Source of the DNA: JANRIC01 sp033765345
Lineage (GTDB): Bacteria > Bacteroidota > Bacteroidia > Cytophagales > Microscillaceae
Length of the DNA: 64,000 bases
Assembly (NCBI GenBank): GCA_033765345.1
Contig: JANRIC010000159.1
Location: 1 to 64,000, forward strand
Direction of reading: 5' to 3'
Shown: piece by piece, positions 25,849-35,768 of the stretch
Layout: every line of letters begins with the position of its first letter
Numbering within the stretch: position 1 is the stretch's first letter
Notes under the pieces: generated by a model
Databases searched by the model: none
The model's input: only the letters and a program-made list of their open reading frames with translations
Told to the model about the DNA's origin: nothing
Position numbers and translations under genes: made by a program

Positions 25849-28800
25849 ATGGTTCGCACCTTTGATTACATGCAATTATTTTATTTGCATAAAATCGCTT
25901 TTTTAATCATTATTTGGAGTGTTTTTTTAGGGGGCTGTACAGATGAAGACAAGACAAAATCCATTCTAATAATTAACAATTATCAGAAGTTAATTGACAA
26001 ACATACCCAAAAAGCCGATTCACTCATCCTGAAAGAGGCATTTGCAAAAGCACTCGATCATTATACTCAGGCGGCCGATTACCTCATTTTGAATAGAATG
26101 TGGGAAAAGGCTTTTTTGTTGAAATACCGAATTGTACATCTATCAGACTCTCTGCACATTCGGGAAAAAGTAAAAGATATCATTGTAAGTATAGGACAAA
26201 AAATCTATCCTCATTATCGCCCTCAAACCAATCAAAAACTAGCTGCTATTTATTCCAGACTTAGTTTTATGGTATTTGATGCATTTGGTGATAATTCTCT
26301 CTTTAATCCAGGATTTGAGTCCTTAACATTTGCCCAGGAGAGCCTTTCAAGGGCATATAATTTTTATGCTGTTCAAGAAAAACCCGATTTAGACTCTTTG
26401 GAGTTACTTAGTACCCACCTGGCTTATGCTTGTTATTTGAATCAAAATCCTTATGAATCCATCCGATTTGGGAGTATAGCTTTAAAATATCTCAGAAAAT
26501 CCGGTAATACCAAGTGGGAGGCTAGGGTGAGCAATTTGATGGGTGCCGCACACGGAAACACAGAATCTTATAAAAAAGCCGAACAGTATTTTATTCGTAC
26601 TTTGAGTTTGGAAAAAAAACTAATCGGGAAAGACACCAATTCCGTGGTTTTTGTAATTAGGTACAACAATTTGGCTAAACTAAACTATGACATGAATAAA
26701 CCGGGTCAAAGTATTTTCTACTTAGATAAATCTCTAAATACGATCAACTTTCTGCTCACTGAGGGCAAAATTCCGGAGGATTCGCTGCGTGTTTATTTGG
26801 CCAATGTTTATTTTCATTTGGGTTGGGCCTGGCTCTGCAAGTATCGTGTTGCTGAAGATAAAGACCCTACTTTCCTCAAAAAGGCAGAAAAGTATTCTTC
26901 TGAGGCTTTAAAATTACGAAGAAAATATCTTCATAAAAGATCGGAAGTTCGGGAACAACAGGTTGCCTTGAGTATAAGCCACCTAGGAAGTATTGATTAT
27001 GAAATGGGATACTTTGATAAGTCCATTCAGCATTTCAAACGATCAATCACACTGCTGGAAAAAAAGAGCAAATATTCCGAAATAGACTTACCGATGAATT
27101 TATTTCTGCTCGGGCGGGTGTATTATCAGCTTAATCAGCCTAAAAGAGCTTTGTACTATTTTCAAAAAAGCTTAACCGCCAATGTATTGGGCTATGAAGT
27201 GGATAACCCTGCCAGCAACCCTCCAGCCGAAGGGCGGCATTTGACTGATCTGTATTTTCGCTTGACCATCTTATACAAAGCGCGCTCTTATATGAAGCTA
27301 TGGCAAAGACGCAAATTGCGCTATTATTATCACATGGCTATCAAAAATTATTTGTTATACGATGAAATCCTCTCTAAGAATCGAAGAGATCGACTGTACA
27401 GGAGCGATCAGATTGAGCTTACGGCTCAATATCCTGATGCGTACAGCGAGGCTACCGGCTTGAGCCTAAGCCAAAAGGACTATCAACTGGCTTTTTATTT
27501 TTCAGAGCAAAGTAAAGCAGCGGTTCTTTACGAGCAGTTACATGAATCTTCGGTTAGAGAATACGCAGGAATCCCTGATCACCTACTCCAGGAAGAGCAA
27601 AAAATTAAGTCGGAAATGAGCTTTTACAGACAGGAGATCCGTAAACCCCTTTCGGGAGAAGTCATACAACGCTATCAGGATAGTATTTTTGTACTTGATG
27701 ACCGACTTACCAAACTGATCAAAACCTTTGAATCCAAATATCCAGATTATTATAACCTGAAATACAACGAAAAGAAAATCAAAATTGCTGAAGTTCAATA
27801 TCTTCTTGACTCAAAAACTGTAGCCATTACTTATGTGGTTGGCGAAAAATATACCTATATCCTGGCAATTTCTAAAAAAAGCTATTGCTTTCAACCGATC
27901 AAAGTCTCTCGAAAACTACTTAATCGCCAAGTAAAAAGCCTTTTGGAAAATATCAGTGCCGTCAGCAACGATTTTCATAAACCGGCTTACAAACTGTATA
28001 AATACTTGCTGGCTCCCATAGAGCATTTTATTTCAGATAAACAATTGCTGATCATACCTGATGGTCAGCTTGCTACGATCCCTTTCGAGGCTTTGATAAG
28101 CCAAGAACCCAAAAGCCCGGCATCACTGAAGGACTTTGCCTATGCAATCAAAAGACATACTATCCAATATTACCCTTCGCTGAAATTAGTCGTTAAAGCT
28201 CTCCAAAAGCCTGTAATCAAAAGTTTTGAGCACGGACTGACAGCTTTTATGCCTGTTTTTGATACTCTTCCTCCAAATCGAGAAGCTGTGTTGGATACCT
28301 CGCGCTTTTTTATGGGGGATTCGCTCATACAGCGTGCGCTGATGACCTCTGAGCCAACCCTGAATAGTCTGCAATTAATTCTAAAAAAAGGTGGTCAGGA
28401 TGTAGTTCCCTTTTTACGCAAGCAAGCCAGTAAAACAACCATCAAGCGTGAAAAAATCAACAGCCGCTTTTTGTTATTTTTTACCCACAGCTTTGTTGCG
28501 TCGGATCCCACTTTCTCTGGCATACAACTGTATCCTTCTTTTGACCAGGCATCCCCTAGTGAAAACGGTATTTTGTTTCTGGAAGAAATTTTTGCCCTTC
28601 AGATTCAGACCGATTTGATTATTGTAAATAGTTGTGAAAGTGGCGTGGGTACAGAAATCAAAGGAGAGGGGATTCTGTCCTTAGGTCGAGGTTTTATGTT
28701 CTGTGGAGTGCCTAATGTAATGCAAAGTCTCTGGAAAATCAATGAAAATAGTGCTTCGGAATTTTTAGTATTGTTTTTTAGGAAGCACCTGGAGACTTCA

Positions 28801-28920
28801 GATGCTTCCTATGCCCGGGCATTACATCAGGCAAAAATAGAATTTATTAAGAATCCAGCGTATGCACATCCATACTATTGGAGCCCTATCATATTGTTGG
28901 GAGAGCAGAATTTGCGTTAA
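25849..28920 (+). CDS. TPR-CHAT caspase-like lipoprotein
   Basis: This 1,023-residue protein starts with a lipoprotein signal (FLIIIWSVFLGGC) followed by TDED, an acidic stretch that resembles the Bacteroidota surface-export signal. Residues about 60-560 are TPR-like helical repeats. Residues about 640-1020 are a CHAT domain with the caspase-type dyad: His near 880 in FFTHSFVASD and Cys near 929 in IVNSCESGVG, then GEGILSLGRGF and LWKI. CHAT proteases in other systems cut partner proteins on a signal; here no partner is proven. The gene is convergent with the anti-sigma-like gene and the two stop codons share bases. Confidence 0.88.
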   Translation: MVRTFDYMQLFYLHKIAFLIIIWSVFLGGCTDEDKTKSILIINNYQKLIDKHTQKADSLILKEAFAKALDHYTQAADYLILNRMWEKAFLLKYRIVHLSDSLHIREKVKDIIVSIGQKIYPHYRPQTNQKLAAIYSRLSFMVFDAFGDNSLFNPGFESLTFAQESLSRAYNFYAVQEKPDLDSLELLSTHLAYACYLNQNPYESIRFGSIALKYLRKSGNTKWEARVSNLMGAAHGNTESYKKAEQYFIRTLSLEKKLIGKDTNSVVFVIRYNNLAKLNYDMNKPGQSIFYLDKSLNTINFLLTEGKIPEDSLRVYLANVYFHLGWAWLCKYRVAEDKDPTFLKKAEKYSSEALKLRRKYLHKRSEVREQQVALSISHLGSIDYEMGYFDKSIQHFKRSITLLEKKSKYSEIDLPMNLFLLGRVYYQLNQPKRALYYFQKSLTANVLGYEVDNPASNPPAEGRHLTDLYFRLTILYKARSYMKLWQRRKLRYYYHMAIKNYLLYDEILSKNRRDRLYRSDQIELTAQYPDAYSEATGLSLSQKDYQLAFYFSEQSKAAVLYEQLHESSVREYAGIPDHLLQEEQKIKSEMSFYRQEIRKPLSGEVIQRYQDSIFVLDDRLTKLIKTFESKYPDYYNLKYNEKKIKIAEVQYLLDSKTVAITYVVGEKYTYILAISKKSYCFQPIKVSRKLLNRQVKSLLENISAVSNDFHKPAYKLYKYLLAPIEHFISDKQLLIIPDGQLATIPFEALISQEPKSPASLKDFAYAIKRHTIQYYPSLKLVVKALQKPVIKSFEHGLTAFMPVFDTLPPNREAVLDTSRFFMGDSLIQRALMTSEPTLNSLQLILKKGGQDVVPFLRKQASKTTIKREKINSRFLLFFTHSFVASDPTFSGIQLYPSFDQASPSENGILFLEEIFALQIQTDLIIVNSCESGVGTEIKGEGILSLGRGFMFCGVPNVMQSLWKINENSASEFLVLFFRKHLETSDASYARALHQAKIEFIKNPAYAHPYYWSPIILLGEQNLR

Positions 28921-29654
28921 TCGGCTTCAATAAGAAATTTATTAATATCCACCAGCTCATTATTGCGGGTAATTTTCCAGTAATACAAGCCCGGTTCGAG
29001 GCTAGTTGTATTAATGATTAATTCTTGTGCAAGATGAGGGAGGATAATTCTCATACCTCTGGTCAGAGATTCATTTTGATTATTGAAGATTTCAAGTTCC
29101 AGTTTTCCGGTGCCTTCATATTTCCATTGAAAAACGATTTGCTCGGAATGATTCCCCTCGGTTTTCGGAGAAAGCACCTTGAGTGCCTCTGAGTTGCCCA
29201 TTATATTCGAGTTACTACTGATCAGGTGTTCCAAGCTCGAGTTGTCTTTAAAATAATCAATATTTTCCGTCAGAGGTTCGGAACTGAGTTTAGCAGAATT
29301 ATCTGTATTGATCATAGAAATAATCATAAAAGATGCTGCTGCGCCACCCATAGTACCAATCAGGAGAGGAATCCAGCCTCTGAAGCCCGGTTTTCTTGAC
29401 ATTTTACGGTCTATCTTTTTGAAATATGCTTTTAATTCGCCCTTTTCTTTGGAAGATAAATCAAGGTTGTTTTCCCACCTTTCTCCTTCTATTCTATTAA
29501 AATAATCATCAAAAGCCTTGATTTTCTTTACTTGATCAAGCTGGTCGGTATTTTGATTATTTTCCAGCAAACCTTTTAAGATAGAAAACTCTTCTGGGCT
29601 AGCTTCATTCAAAAACCGGTTTTTCCAATTTTCAAATTTTTCTTTGTTCATCAT
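28917..29654 (-). CDS. Anti-sigma-factor-like membrane protein
   Basis: The 245-residue protein has a helical N-terminal part (about 1-90), one membrane helix near residues 93-115 (WIPLLIGTMGGAAASFMI) and a periplasmic beta domain ending like Ig/FN-type modules (VFQWKYEGTGKLELEIF ... GLYYWKI). This is the layout of Bacteroidota anti-sigma-like proteins, although no zinc motif (HxxxCxxC) is visible. It overlaps the CHAT gene tail to tail. Any sigma-factor gene that normally precedes it would lie on the other side of the prophage. Confidence 0.55.
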   Translation of the reverse strand: MMNKEKFENWKNRFLNEASPEEFSILKGLLENNQNTDQLDQVKKIKAFDDYFNRIEGERWENNLDLSSKEKGELKAYFKKIDRKMSRKPGFRGWIPLLIGTMGGAAASFMIISMINTDNSAKLSSEPLTENIDYFKDNSSLEHLISSNSNIMGNSEALKVLSPKTEGNHSEQIVFQWKYEGTGKLELEIFNNQNESLTRGMRIILPHLAQELIINTTSLEPGLYYWKITRNNELVDINKFLIEAD

Positions 29655-29802
29655 TTTTTTTTATTGGTTAAAAAACTTTCTCAATTTTCTGAGACAGAGC
29701 CATTTTTTCTTGGAAATTGCTTTTGAGTCTTGTATAAACCGCAAATTCAAAAATGAATTTTTTTATTAAATTTTACACCCTTGGCATTGAAAAAAAGTCT
29801 AA

Positions 29803-30690
29803 TTATGCAATTTTTTTAATCTTGGCAAGTACAATGTATTCAGGGCGGTTATCCAACGCCGTAGGCACTAATGCACCATAAGTATTTGTGCGTCCAAGTG
29901 TAGGATTGGCACCACTAGCCCCAAGGCGGGTCTTAAATTCACCGTTAGCATCGTACGATTTAGCAACCCTTTGGCTTCCAGAAGACAAAGGATCATCCAC
30001 GGTTTCATCAGTGGCGATATAAAAAAAATGCTGGGGTATATTGGACTCTGTAAGCGTATTACTTCTTTTACCACCTGTTTTACGCAATAAATTATAATCC
30101 GCATCACTCGGATCATACCCTATTGAAAATCTTTTATTTGCAGCTGGAGTATTATTGCGCCCATCGCAAAAAGCCCATCCCAAAAAAGGCCCAAACCCAA
30201 GCCCTGTGACAAGATCAAAATAAGTAAGATCATCGGTCTCCCAAATAACACCAATGGGAACAGCTTTGATGGATAAAAGATAAACGAGTGTGCTGGCAGG
30301 TTTATCAAATTTAATTTGAAGGCTTTGCCCTGCTCCGGACGAGGTTGCCAGTTCAGCCTGGTAAGTCGTGCGAGTGTTTTGGCCTGAAGTAAGAGAAAAC
30401 GACTTAGGGCGTGAATCTACGGCCGCCGCCGCCCTTATATATTGAGTAGGGTTATTTGTGAAATTAACATTTGTTTGCGCCGGAAAACGCATTACTTTCC
30501 TATCTATATATACAAGCCCTGCGCTTATTGAGGCGTTAGATTGACTACCCGAAACAACGCACCCGCTAAACACAAACGCTCCAAAATCATTGTATTGTCC
30601 ATCAATAGCAGCAAACAATTCATCGTGAATATCTTTAAAGTCTGAGGCGTTAAAGCTTTGCCCGCCTTCTGAAAATTTAATTCTTTTCAT
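29803..30690 (-). CDS. Tail collar/fibre protein
   Basis: This 295-residue virion protein has a C-terminal tail-collar motif: FLGWAFCDGRNNTPAANKRF followed by YDPSDADYNLLRKTGG and a final PEYIVLAKI, as in many phage tail-tip and microcin-like collar domains. The N-terminal part (FNASDFKDIHDELFAAIDG, GLVYIDRKVMRF) is of the kind that attaches to the baseplate. It is the last gene of the late block and should contact the host surface. Confidence 0.8.
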   Translation of the reverse strand: MKRIKFSEGGQSFNASDFKDIHDELFAAIDGQYNDFGAFVFSGCVVSGSQSNASISAGLVYIDRKVMRFPAQTNVNFTNNPTQYIRAAAAVDSRPKSFSLTSGQNTRTTYQAELATSSGAGQSLQIKFDKPASTLVYLLSIKAVPIGVIWETDDLTYFDLVTGLGFGPFLGWAFCDGRNNTPAANKRFSIGYDPSDADYNLLRKTGGKRSNTLTESNIPQHFFYIATDETVDDPLSSGSQRVAKSYDANGEFKTRLGASGANPTLGRTNTYGALVPTALDNRPEYIVLAKIKKIA

Positions 30691-31191
30691 TTATCTAAAT
30701 ATTATGTCATAGGTTTTCGAAGCAAGTGCCTTAGTAGACACAAGACTAAATATTTCATTTTCCATCGCCTGTAAAGACAGTGGAGCAACGATCCTAAAAT
30801 CAACAGGAAGAACCCCTGCTGGCTCTCCATCAAGATACAAAGTAATATGAGCAGCAGGCTGGTTTTCTTGATCAAGATAAAGAAAAATATCTTCATTTGG
30901 CTGATTTTCTTCGTCTAAATACAAAGTAAGGTCATCATCAAAAGAATGAATAATAACGATTCGCTTAAGATCAGGATCAAAAGAATCATTAAGCAGCCTC
31001 CTTAATTGAAATGTTTGACCCGTAATGTACGCATCATAAATTTCAGCCCTCCTATACAGGAGAAAATCACTATAATTAGATTTAACCGGATTAAGCAAAG
31101 CCTTAATCCAGGCATAATGCACGGCGATCTTTGTTTCCGGAGGCATCATCCATAAAATAGTAAGGTCAATATTCCAATTAAATATTTTCAT
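30691..31191 (-). CDS. Baseplate-region protein with internal repeats
   Basis: The 166-residue protein lies where Mu encodes gp48 (after the J-like protein and before the fibres), so a tail-tip or baseplate role is likely. It contains three short tandem repeats: LYLDEENQP, LYLDQENQP and LYLDGEPAG at about residues 90-130. I cannot confirm the family from sequence alone. Confidence 0.6.
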   Translation of the reverse strand: MKIFNWNIDLTILWMMPPETKIAVHYAWIKALLNPVKSNYSDFLLYRRAEIYDAYITGQTFQLRRLLNDSFDPDLKRIVIIHSFDDDLTLYLDEENQPNEDIFLYLDQENQPAAHITLYLDGEPAGVLPVDFRIVAPLSLQAMENEIFSLVSTKALASKTYDIIFR

Positions 31192-31193
31192 AA

Positions 31194-31982
31194 CTAAATC
31201 GGGTAATAGTTACTCACCGTTAGGCTGTCTAAAACAATATAACCGGCAATCGTCTCATACTCCCTTGTGATGTCTGTAGTCGTAGCTCCCTGCACGGCTT
31301 GAATGGTGCTAAAAACAATATCCTCAATGCCGGTAGCATTCCGTATGTCATCAATAAGTGAATTAACATTCAAAAGTCCTCCGAAGTCAATATTTTTCAG
31401 ATGCATATTAATTACAGACTCGAGATTATCATCAATCACAGAAGTAGGAAAAAGCCCATTATAATAAACATCACACACAACCGTCAAAAGATCAGGATTC
31501 AAGTTAACATACTCAATATCATCGCCTGCAAACTTCACCTCCTCCATATAGCTTTTGAATTGTGTAAACTCCTCTGCGCTAAGTTGTTGGGCTGAGTCAT
31601 CCACATCCTTCGCCACTTTCAATTTGATAGTCCCGCTCTCCTTTTTGGTAGATGAGCGAGTTACAATCCTTGAATCCGGATCATCGATGGCATAACCAAA
31701 CGCCCCCGTGTCAAACTCCACTAGGTCATACCCCAATTGAAAATCTTTGGCTATTTGCGCGTACCACTTCAAAGTCCCAATCTGCCTGCTCAACCTAATC
31801 TGTTGTACCTCATCTTTAAAAACATCTTGAAGCTCCTCAAACAAATGGATGATATAAGCAGTCATATAAGCCCAAAGACGATAGAGATTAGTGCGAGAGC
31901 TAATGTCCACGCCTACTAATTCAGAATCAGCATCTTTAGCCGCAATTATCTGGTTATATATTTCATCGGTACTTCTTGCCAT
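31194..31982 (-). CDS. Baseplate J-like protein (Mu gp47-like)
   Basis: The 262-residue protein starts as baseplate J/gp47 proteins do in Bacteroidota phages (MARSTDEIYNQI, with WAYMTAYIIHLFEELQ). Its central and C-terminal parts show repeated strand-helix units with TVVCDVYYNG and a DNLESVINMHLKNIDFGG segment, as expected for the wedge ring. It probably forms part of the hexagonal baseplate. It overlaps no neighbours but is spaced by 2 bases, as in tight late operons. Confidence 0.8.
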   Translation of the reverse strand: MARSTDEIYNQIIAAKDADSELVGVDISSRTNLYRLWAYMTAYIIHLFEELQDVFKDEVQQIRLSRQIGTLKWYAQIAKDFQLGYDLVEFDTGAFGYAIDDPDSRIVTRSSTKKESGTIKLKVAKDVDDSAQQLSAEEFTQFKSYMEEVKFAGDDIEYVNLNPDLLTVVCDVYYNGLFPTSVIDDNLESVINMHLKNIDFGGLLNVNSLIDDIRNATGIEDIVFSTIQAVQGATTTDITREYETIAGYIVLDSLTVSNYYPI

Positions 31983-31983
31983 A

Positions 31984-33084
31984 TCAAATTATGTAATCGG
32001 GTATTATGTTAGGATTATATCCGGCAGCCTCGGCAGCCGCGCCATATTTATTTGATGTCTTGTCAGACACTCCAGGGGCTCCAGGATAGACATCATTCCG
32101 AACCCAATATGGATTCGGCAATTCATCCCGCCAGCGATAAGTAATGCCTACATTTCTTTCCATATCCTCCACCACACCATCTTCAACCTGATAACTTAAG
32201 CTGGTTTGGCATAGTGTTATTATGCCTGTTCTACGATTAACAACATACTCGCTCCTCTTTTCCAGAATGACTTTATTGTCATAAAGTCTTATATTGGAAG
32301 TAGGCCCACCGTTTCTAACGGCCTGAAAGCCGTACATGGGCACATGAACACAAATATTATTAGTAGCATCCCAATAAGTGCTTCCCTGCTCCCAAACACA
32401 AAATGCACCCCCATCACCCCAGGGATTTCCACAATTATCAGAAGTCCAAACACCATCGGCAGTGCGACTTGTAGTAGTACCCCTAGCCCAATTATTCTCA
32501 AATCTTCCCCTTCCCGTAGGCGTACAAACAACTTTAAGAAAGTTATATATATCATGTGGCTTTCCATCTACAAATTGATTCCGATTGTTTGTAACCACAA
32601 TATTATCAGACGTCACATTCACCATCTGGAGGTCTGAAGTTAGCCCTCCATACGAGCCGTCATTCCGATTGCCATATATATCCAGGCTTTTATTTCTGTC
32701 ATAAACAAAATACTCCTGGTTATTTTTGAAAAACTGGGAATTCCAAATTTGGCAATTGGTGGTATTCAAATAGTAGTCGTTAAGCTCTATCAAAACCCTT
32801 TTACAGTTCTTGACATAAATCGCCCTGCTATCCAAGCCGGTAAAGCCTTGAATCTTGCATTTCCTTACAATAATATCTCCGGTGCAATCCTCAAACTTTA
32901 ATGCAATGCGATTGTCCGAAAACCCACTACCCGTAAACCGAAACCCCTCAATGATTTGGTTAGAAGCCGAACCATTGATAGATATAACACCAGGATAATC
33001 CACATAGGAAGATTGAGGATTTGGCGGCGAACTTCCACTTCCCCTGTCTTTTCTTCCATTGCTCAAAACCCTGTATGCTGCCAT
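31984..33084 (-). CDS. Right-handed beta-helix tail spike protein
   Basis: The 366-residue protein has repeated short strand patterns typical of a parallel beta-helix (IALKFEDCTGDIIVRKCKI, RAIYVKNCKRVLIELNDYY, ISLYDNKVILEK-like turns). Tail spikes with this fold bind and often cut surface polysaccharide. No catalytic residues can be named. It follows the large fibre gene by 1 base and precedes the J-like gene. Confidence 0.7.
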   Translation of the reverse strand: MAAYRVLSNGRKDRGSGSSPPNPQSSYVDYPGVISINGSASNQIIEGFRFTGSGFSDNRIALKFEDCTGDIIVRKCKIQGFTGLDSRAIYVKNCKRVLIELNDYYLNTTNCQIWNSQFFKNNQEYFVYDRNKSLDIYGNRNDGSYGGLTSDLQMVNVTSDNIVVTNNRNQFVDGKPHDIYNFLKVVCTPTGRGRFENNWARGTTTSRTADGVWTSDNCGNPWGDGGAFCVWEQGSTYWDATNNICVHVPMYGFQAVRNGGPTSNIRLYDNKVILEKRSEYVVNRRTGIITLCQTSLSYQVEDGVVEDMERNVGITYRWRDELPNPYWVRNDVYPGAPGVSDKTSNKYGAAAEAAGYNPNIIPDYII

Positions 33085-33085
33085 T

Positions 33086-35170
33086 CTATAAAACCTTATA
33101 AACCTTCAAATTTTGAATAATCAATCTATCCCCGGCAGTAGAGTTAGGCATTTGCAGTCCAAACTCATCATCCGCCGTTGCATTTTCAACAAGTACTCTA
33201 GCCTTTTCCTTCACAGCCGGCACGGCCGCCCCTGCTTTAATAGTAATGTAGCTATTTGTAATCTGGCTACCATGATAGCTTGCGTTAGCAAAATTATCAG
33301 CCAAATTAAAATACATCCTTAGCCCTCCCTGATTACCTGTACCGGTGCTAATGCATTTATGATCATACTCAATGTAAAAAGTTTCGCCTTGCGAAAGCCT
33401 TTTAGCAACATTAGTCTGATCTCCAATATTGTATGTGGCACTTGCCCCCTGAGCTACAGCATTAAGAATAGTACCTGTAAAGTCATCATCATCACTCGTG
33501 ATAAGCGTAATATAAAGATTTCCAGCCCCGGCAGGTGTACCATATCCAGTTGATGACTTATGCCCGAGTGCCTCAGTATATTGAGCCAACAGGCTCAAGT
33601 TTTTCACTTGTAAAAATGTTCCGATTTGAACACCATCCACCTTGAAACCAACATAAAGCTCATCGCCAGCAAGAGTATAAGTATTGTTGGTAGCTCCAGA
33701 TATAGGCACTGCATTAGTTCCGGCAGAGTCAGAGGCTTTCATCCATTGTACTTCGCCAGGGCCGGGATCATTATTAGCGTCCAACGAAGTAAAATTAGCC
33801 GTAAGTACGTCTGTAGCAAGTCTATATGTTTTTCCAAGATTATGAACCCCTGTCATAGACATACCAGTTACCGTAAACACATCGTCAAGGTAGGCCACCC
33901 CCTGCACACTGGGCTTAACGCCATATTCATATATCACAACTATCTTATTGAGTTTATCTGGCGCAAATTCATAACGATCATCAATTTTGTATTGATTGAT
34001 ACTAATAGCCGGTTCACTTGCCTGCTTTACAAAAAAAATTTTCGCGGCAAATACCCTGGCATCGGTTAAATCCGGAGGAGGGATAGCACTAAGATTCGTG
34101 AGCGGGTTATCCTCAGTGCCATACACGTCATTGCCCGTAAAAGTAAGTGCAGAAGGAACTGTATTTGTTTGATTAACACCCAAATTAGTGTTTTGAAGGG
34201 AAAGCACTGCCGTAGCAAGCTCCTGGAAAGAGCCGAAATCACCCACTTGTACGCCAACAAACGCCTCAAAATCTGCCTGCAAAGCGTTCAATGCATTCTG
34301 CACGGCAGTAATCATATTCATAATAGTAGTGGCGAAGTTTGGATCATTACCAAGCGCATTCGCTATTTCATTAAAGGTATTGAGAAGATCAGGCGCAGCG
34401 TCTACCAGAGCGGATATTTGAGATTGCACCCAGCTTTGAGTAGCATACCCCGTAAGCGATGGTATCTGAGATATAAGTGCAAATGCGCCGGCTGCACCCA
34501 CATCAGACCCAAGCAAAGTATAATAATTAGCATTACCCATCCTGGCATAAATACCCACTTCACTGTCAGGCTTCGCGCCCATGAGAATCTCAAGATCATT
34601 CACCTCATCCACAAAACTAATATTTCCGGCATCAGTGTCTACATTGACAGTAAACAAAAGGGTAGCACCAACCAGATTACTTGAATACGTCTGTATATAC
34701 CATCCAGAGCTATTAATCCCAAACCTGGAAGTTTGCATGATGGCCGTCAAGCCTCCAAGCGCAGCACCTATCTGCCCTATAATAGTTGTAATGCCAGCCC
34801 CTGTAAATGAAACGTTTTGAGTTAGCTGCCCCCCAAGATTAATCTTACCATCCTGACCAATCGTTACACCCGATCCCGTCTCTAGCGTTTGTCCACCTTC
34901 CTCATCTTTCCAGCCCGCATCATAATCATTCTCCGAATTCTTCTTAAGCACCTGCCCAGCCTCCCCGCCAGGCGGCACAGCCGAAAGCCCCACGAGGTCT
35001 TCAATTGTCAATGGGTGATCATCCACCTTATTGAAAGTATATGTAAGAATTAAATCAAGAATTCCCCGAAGATGCGCCGCCATTATTTCACGTCCCGCAT
35101 TTTCAGGAAAAGATTTAATCTTACTCAATATCTGCTCCCAGATATATTGCCTACTTCCTGTAACAGCCAT
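33086..35170 (-). CDS. Large tail-fibre-like protein
   Basis: The 694-residue protein contains a well-known fibre module near residues 240-285 (SWVQSQISALVDAAPDLL followed by FNEIANALGNDPNFATTI) and heptad-like segments. Its N-terminal part (about 1-100) includes a motif GGEAGQVLKKNSENDYDAGW often seen in phage structural proteins that trimerise. The C-terminal half is beta-rich. It should be a side or tail fibre. Confidence 0.75.
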   Translation of the reverse strand: MAVTGSRQYIWEQILSKIKSFPENAGREIMAAHLRGILDLILTYTFNKVDDHPLTIEDLVGLSAVPPGGEAGQVLKKNSENDYDAGWKDEEGGQTLETGSGVTIGQDGKINLGGQLTQNVSFTGAGITTIIGQIGAALGGLTAIMQTSRFGINSSGWYIQTYSSNLVGATLLFTVNVDTDAGNISFVDEVNDLEILMGAKPDSEVGIYARMGNANYYTLLGSDVGAAGAFALISQIPSLTGYATQSWVQSQISALVDAAPDLLNTFNEIANALGNDPNFATTIMNMITAVQNALNALQADFEAFVGVQVGDFGSFQELATAVLSLQNTNLGVNQTNTVPSALTFTGNDVYGTEDNPLTNLSAIPPPDLTDARVFAAKIFFVKQASEPAISINQYKIDDRYEFAPDKLNKIVVIYEYGVKPSVQGVAYLDDVFTVTGMSMTGVHNLGKTYRLATDVLTANFTSLDANNDPGPGEVQWMKASDSAGTNAVPISGATNNTYTLAGDELYVGFKVDGVQIGTFLQVKNLSLLAQYTEALGHKSSTGYGTPAGAGNLYITLITSDDDDFTGTILNAVAQGASATYNIGDQTNVAKRLSQGETFYIEYDHKCISTGTGNQGGLRMYFNLADNFANASYHGSQITNSYITIKAGAAVPAVKEKARVLVENATADDEFGLQMPNSTAGDRLIIQNLKVYKVL

Positions 35171-35475
35171 TATTCTACAGTTATACTAAATTCTCCACCA
35201 AATTCATTACTAAACTCAAAGCTACAGTCAGCCAGATTAATAGCATCCGTTTCAGTACCGGTTGCCACAATAATACCTTTTGCTTGATAGTAAGATACAA
35301 TCGCCTGACTGATCACTTTACTTTCATCAATCAAAAGCTCACGCCCAGGGTGAATTATCTCAGTAAGCTCAAGATCATTATCCAGGCAGAGTTTTACAAT
35401 TCCTTCCTGGCTTCCATAGTGTTGCAAAGCAACATTGATAACATTCTGATATACCTCTACTTGAATAGTCTTCAT
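35170..35475 (-). CDS. LysM-like tail protein X
   Basis: The 101-residue protein has a LysM-like core: NVINVALQHYGSQEGIVKL followed by HPGRELLI. Phage tail proteins of the gpX type have this form and bind peptidoglycan or sit in the tail hub. It overlaps the next and previous genes by a few bases. Confidence 0.65.
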   Translation of the reverse strand: MKTIQVEVYQNVINVALQHYGSQEGIVKLCLDNDLELTEIIHPGRELLIDESKVISQAIVSYYQAKGIIVATGTETDAINLADCSFEFSNEFGGEFSITVE

Positions 35476-35768
35476 ACATTTGGAGTAATCACCGTAAGAT
35501 CAATTTCAAAATCAGAACCTATTTTAAGCTTCTTTACCCTGTACTTATCGGCTTTGAGCATATTGATAATTTCACTTTTCATCTGCTCCAGGTTATTCGC
35601 CTGAATATATTTATTACTATTAACACCAATTAAGGGTGATTGCCCCCAGTCCCCAGGGGCCGACTTGATAAGTAGTCTAATATGTTGAGCATCACTATTG
35701 CCATGCACAAAGCTTCCATTCCTTATAAGCAAATCGCCGCCATCATTGAGCAAAACATCCTTTCTCAT
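35472..35768 (-). CDS. Baseplate wedge protein, gp46/gp25-like
   Basis: The 98-residue protein has size and order of GPW/gp25 or Mu gp46-like wedge proteins, with DLLIRNGSFVHGNSDAQHIR, GDWGQSPLIG, then EIINMLKADKYRVKKLKI. It lies between the spike protein and the LysM-like gene, as expected. The assignment rests on position plus this pattern. Confidence 0.7.
   Translation of the reverse strand: MRKDVLLNDGGDLLIRNGSFVHGNSDAQHIRLLIKSAPGDWGQSPLIGVNSNKYIQANNLEQMKSEIINMLKADKYRVKKLKIGSDFEIDLTVITPNV

Noticed and set aside
29655..29802. Exact attachment or target duplication of the prophage
   Set aside because: The other end is outside the window, so a 5-bp duplication cannot be compared; 29731 is only a candidate.
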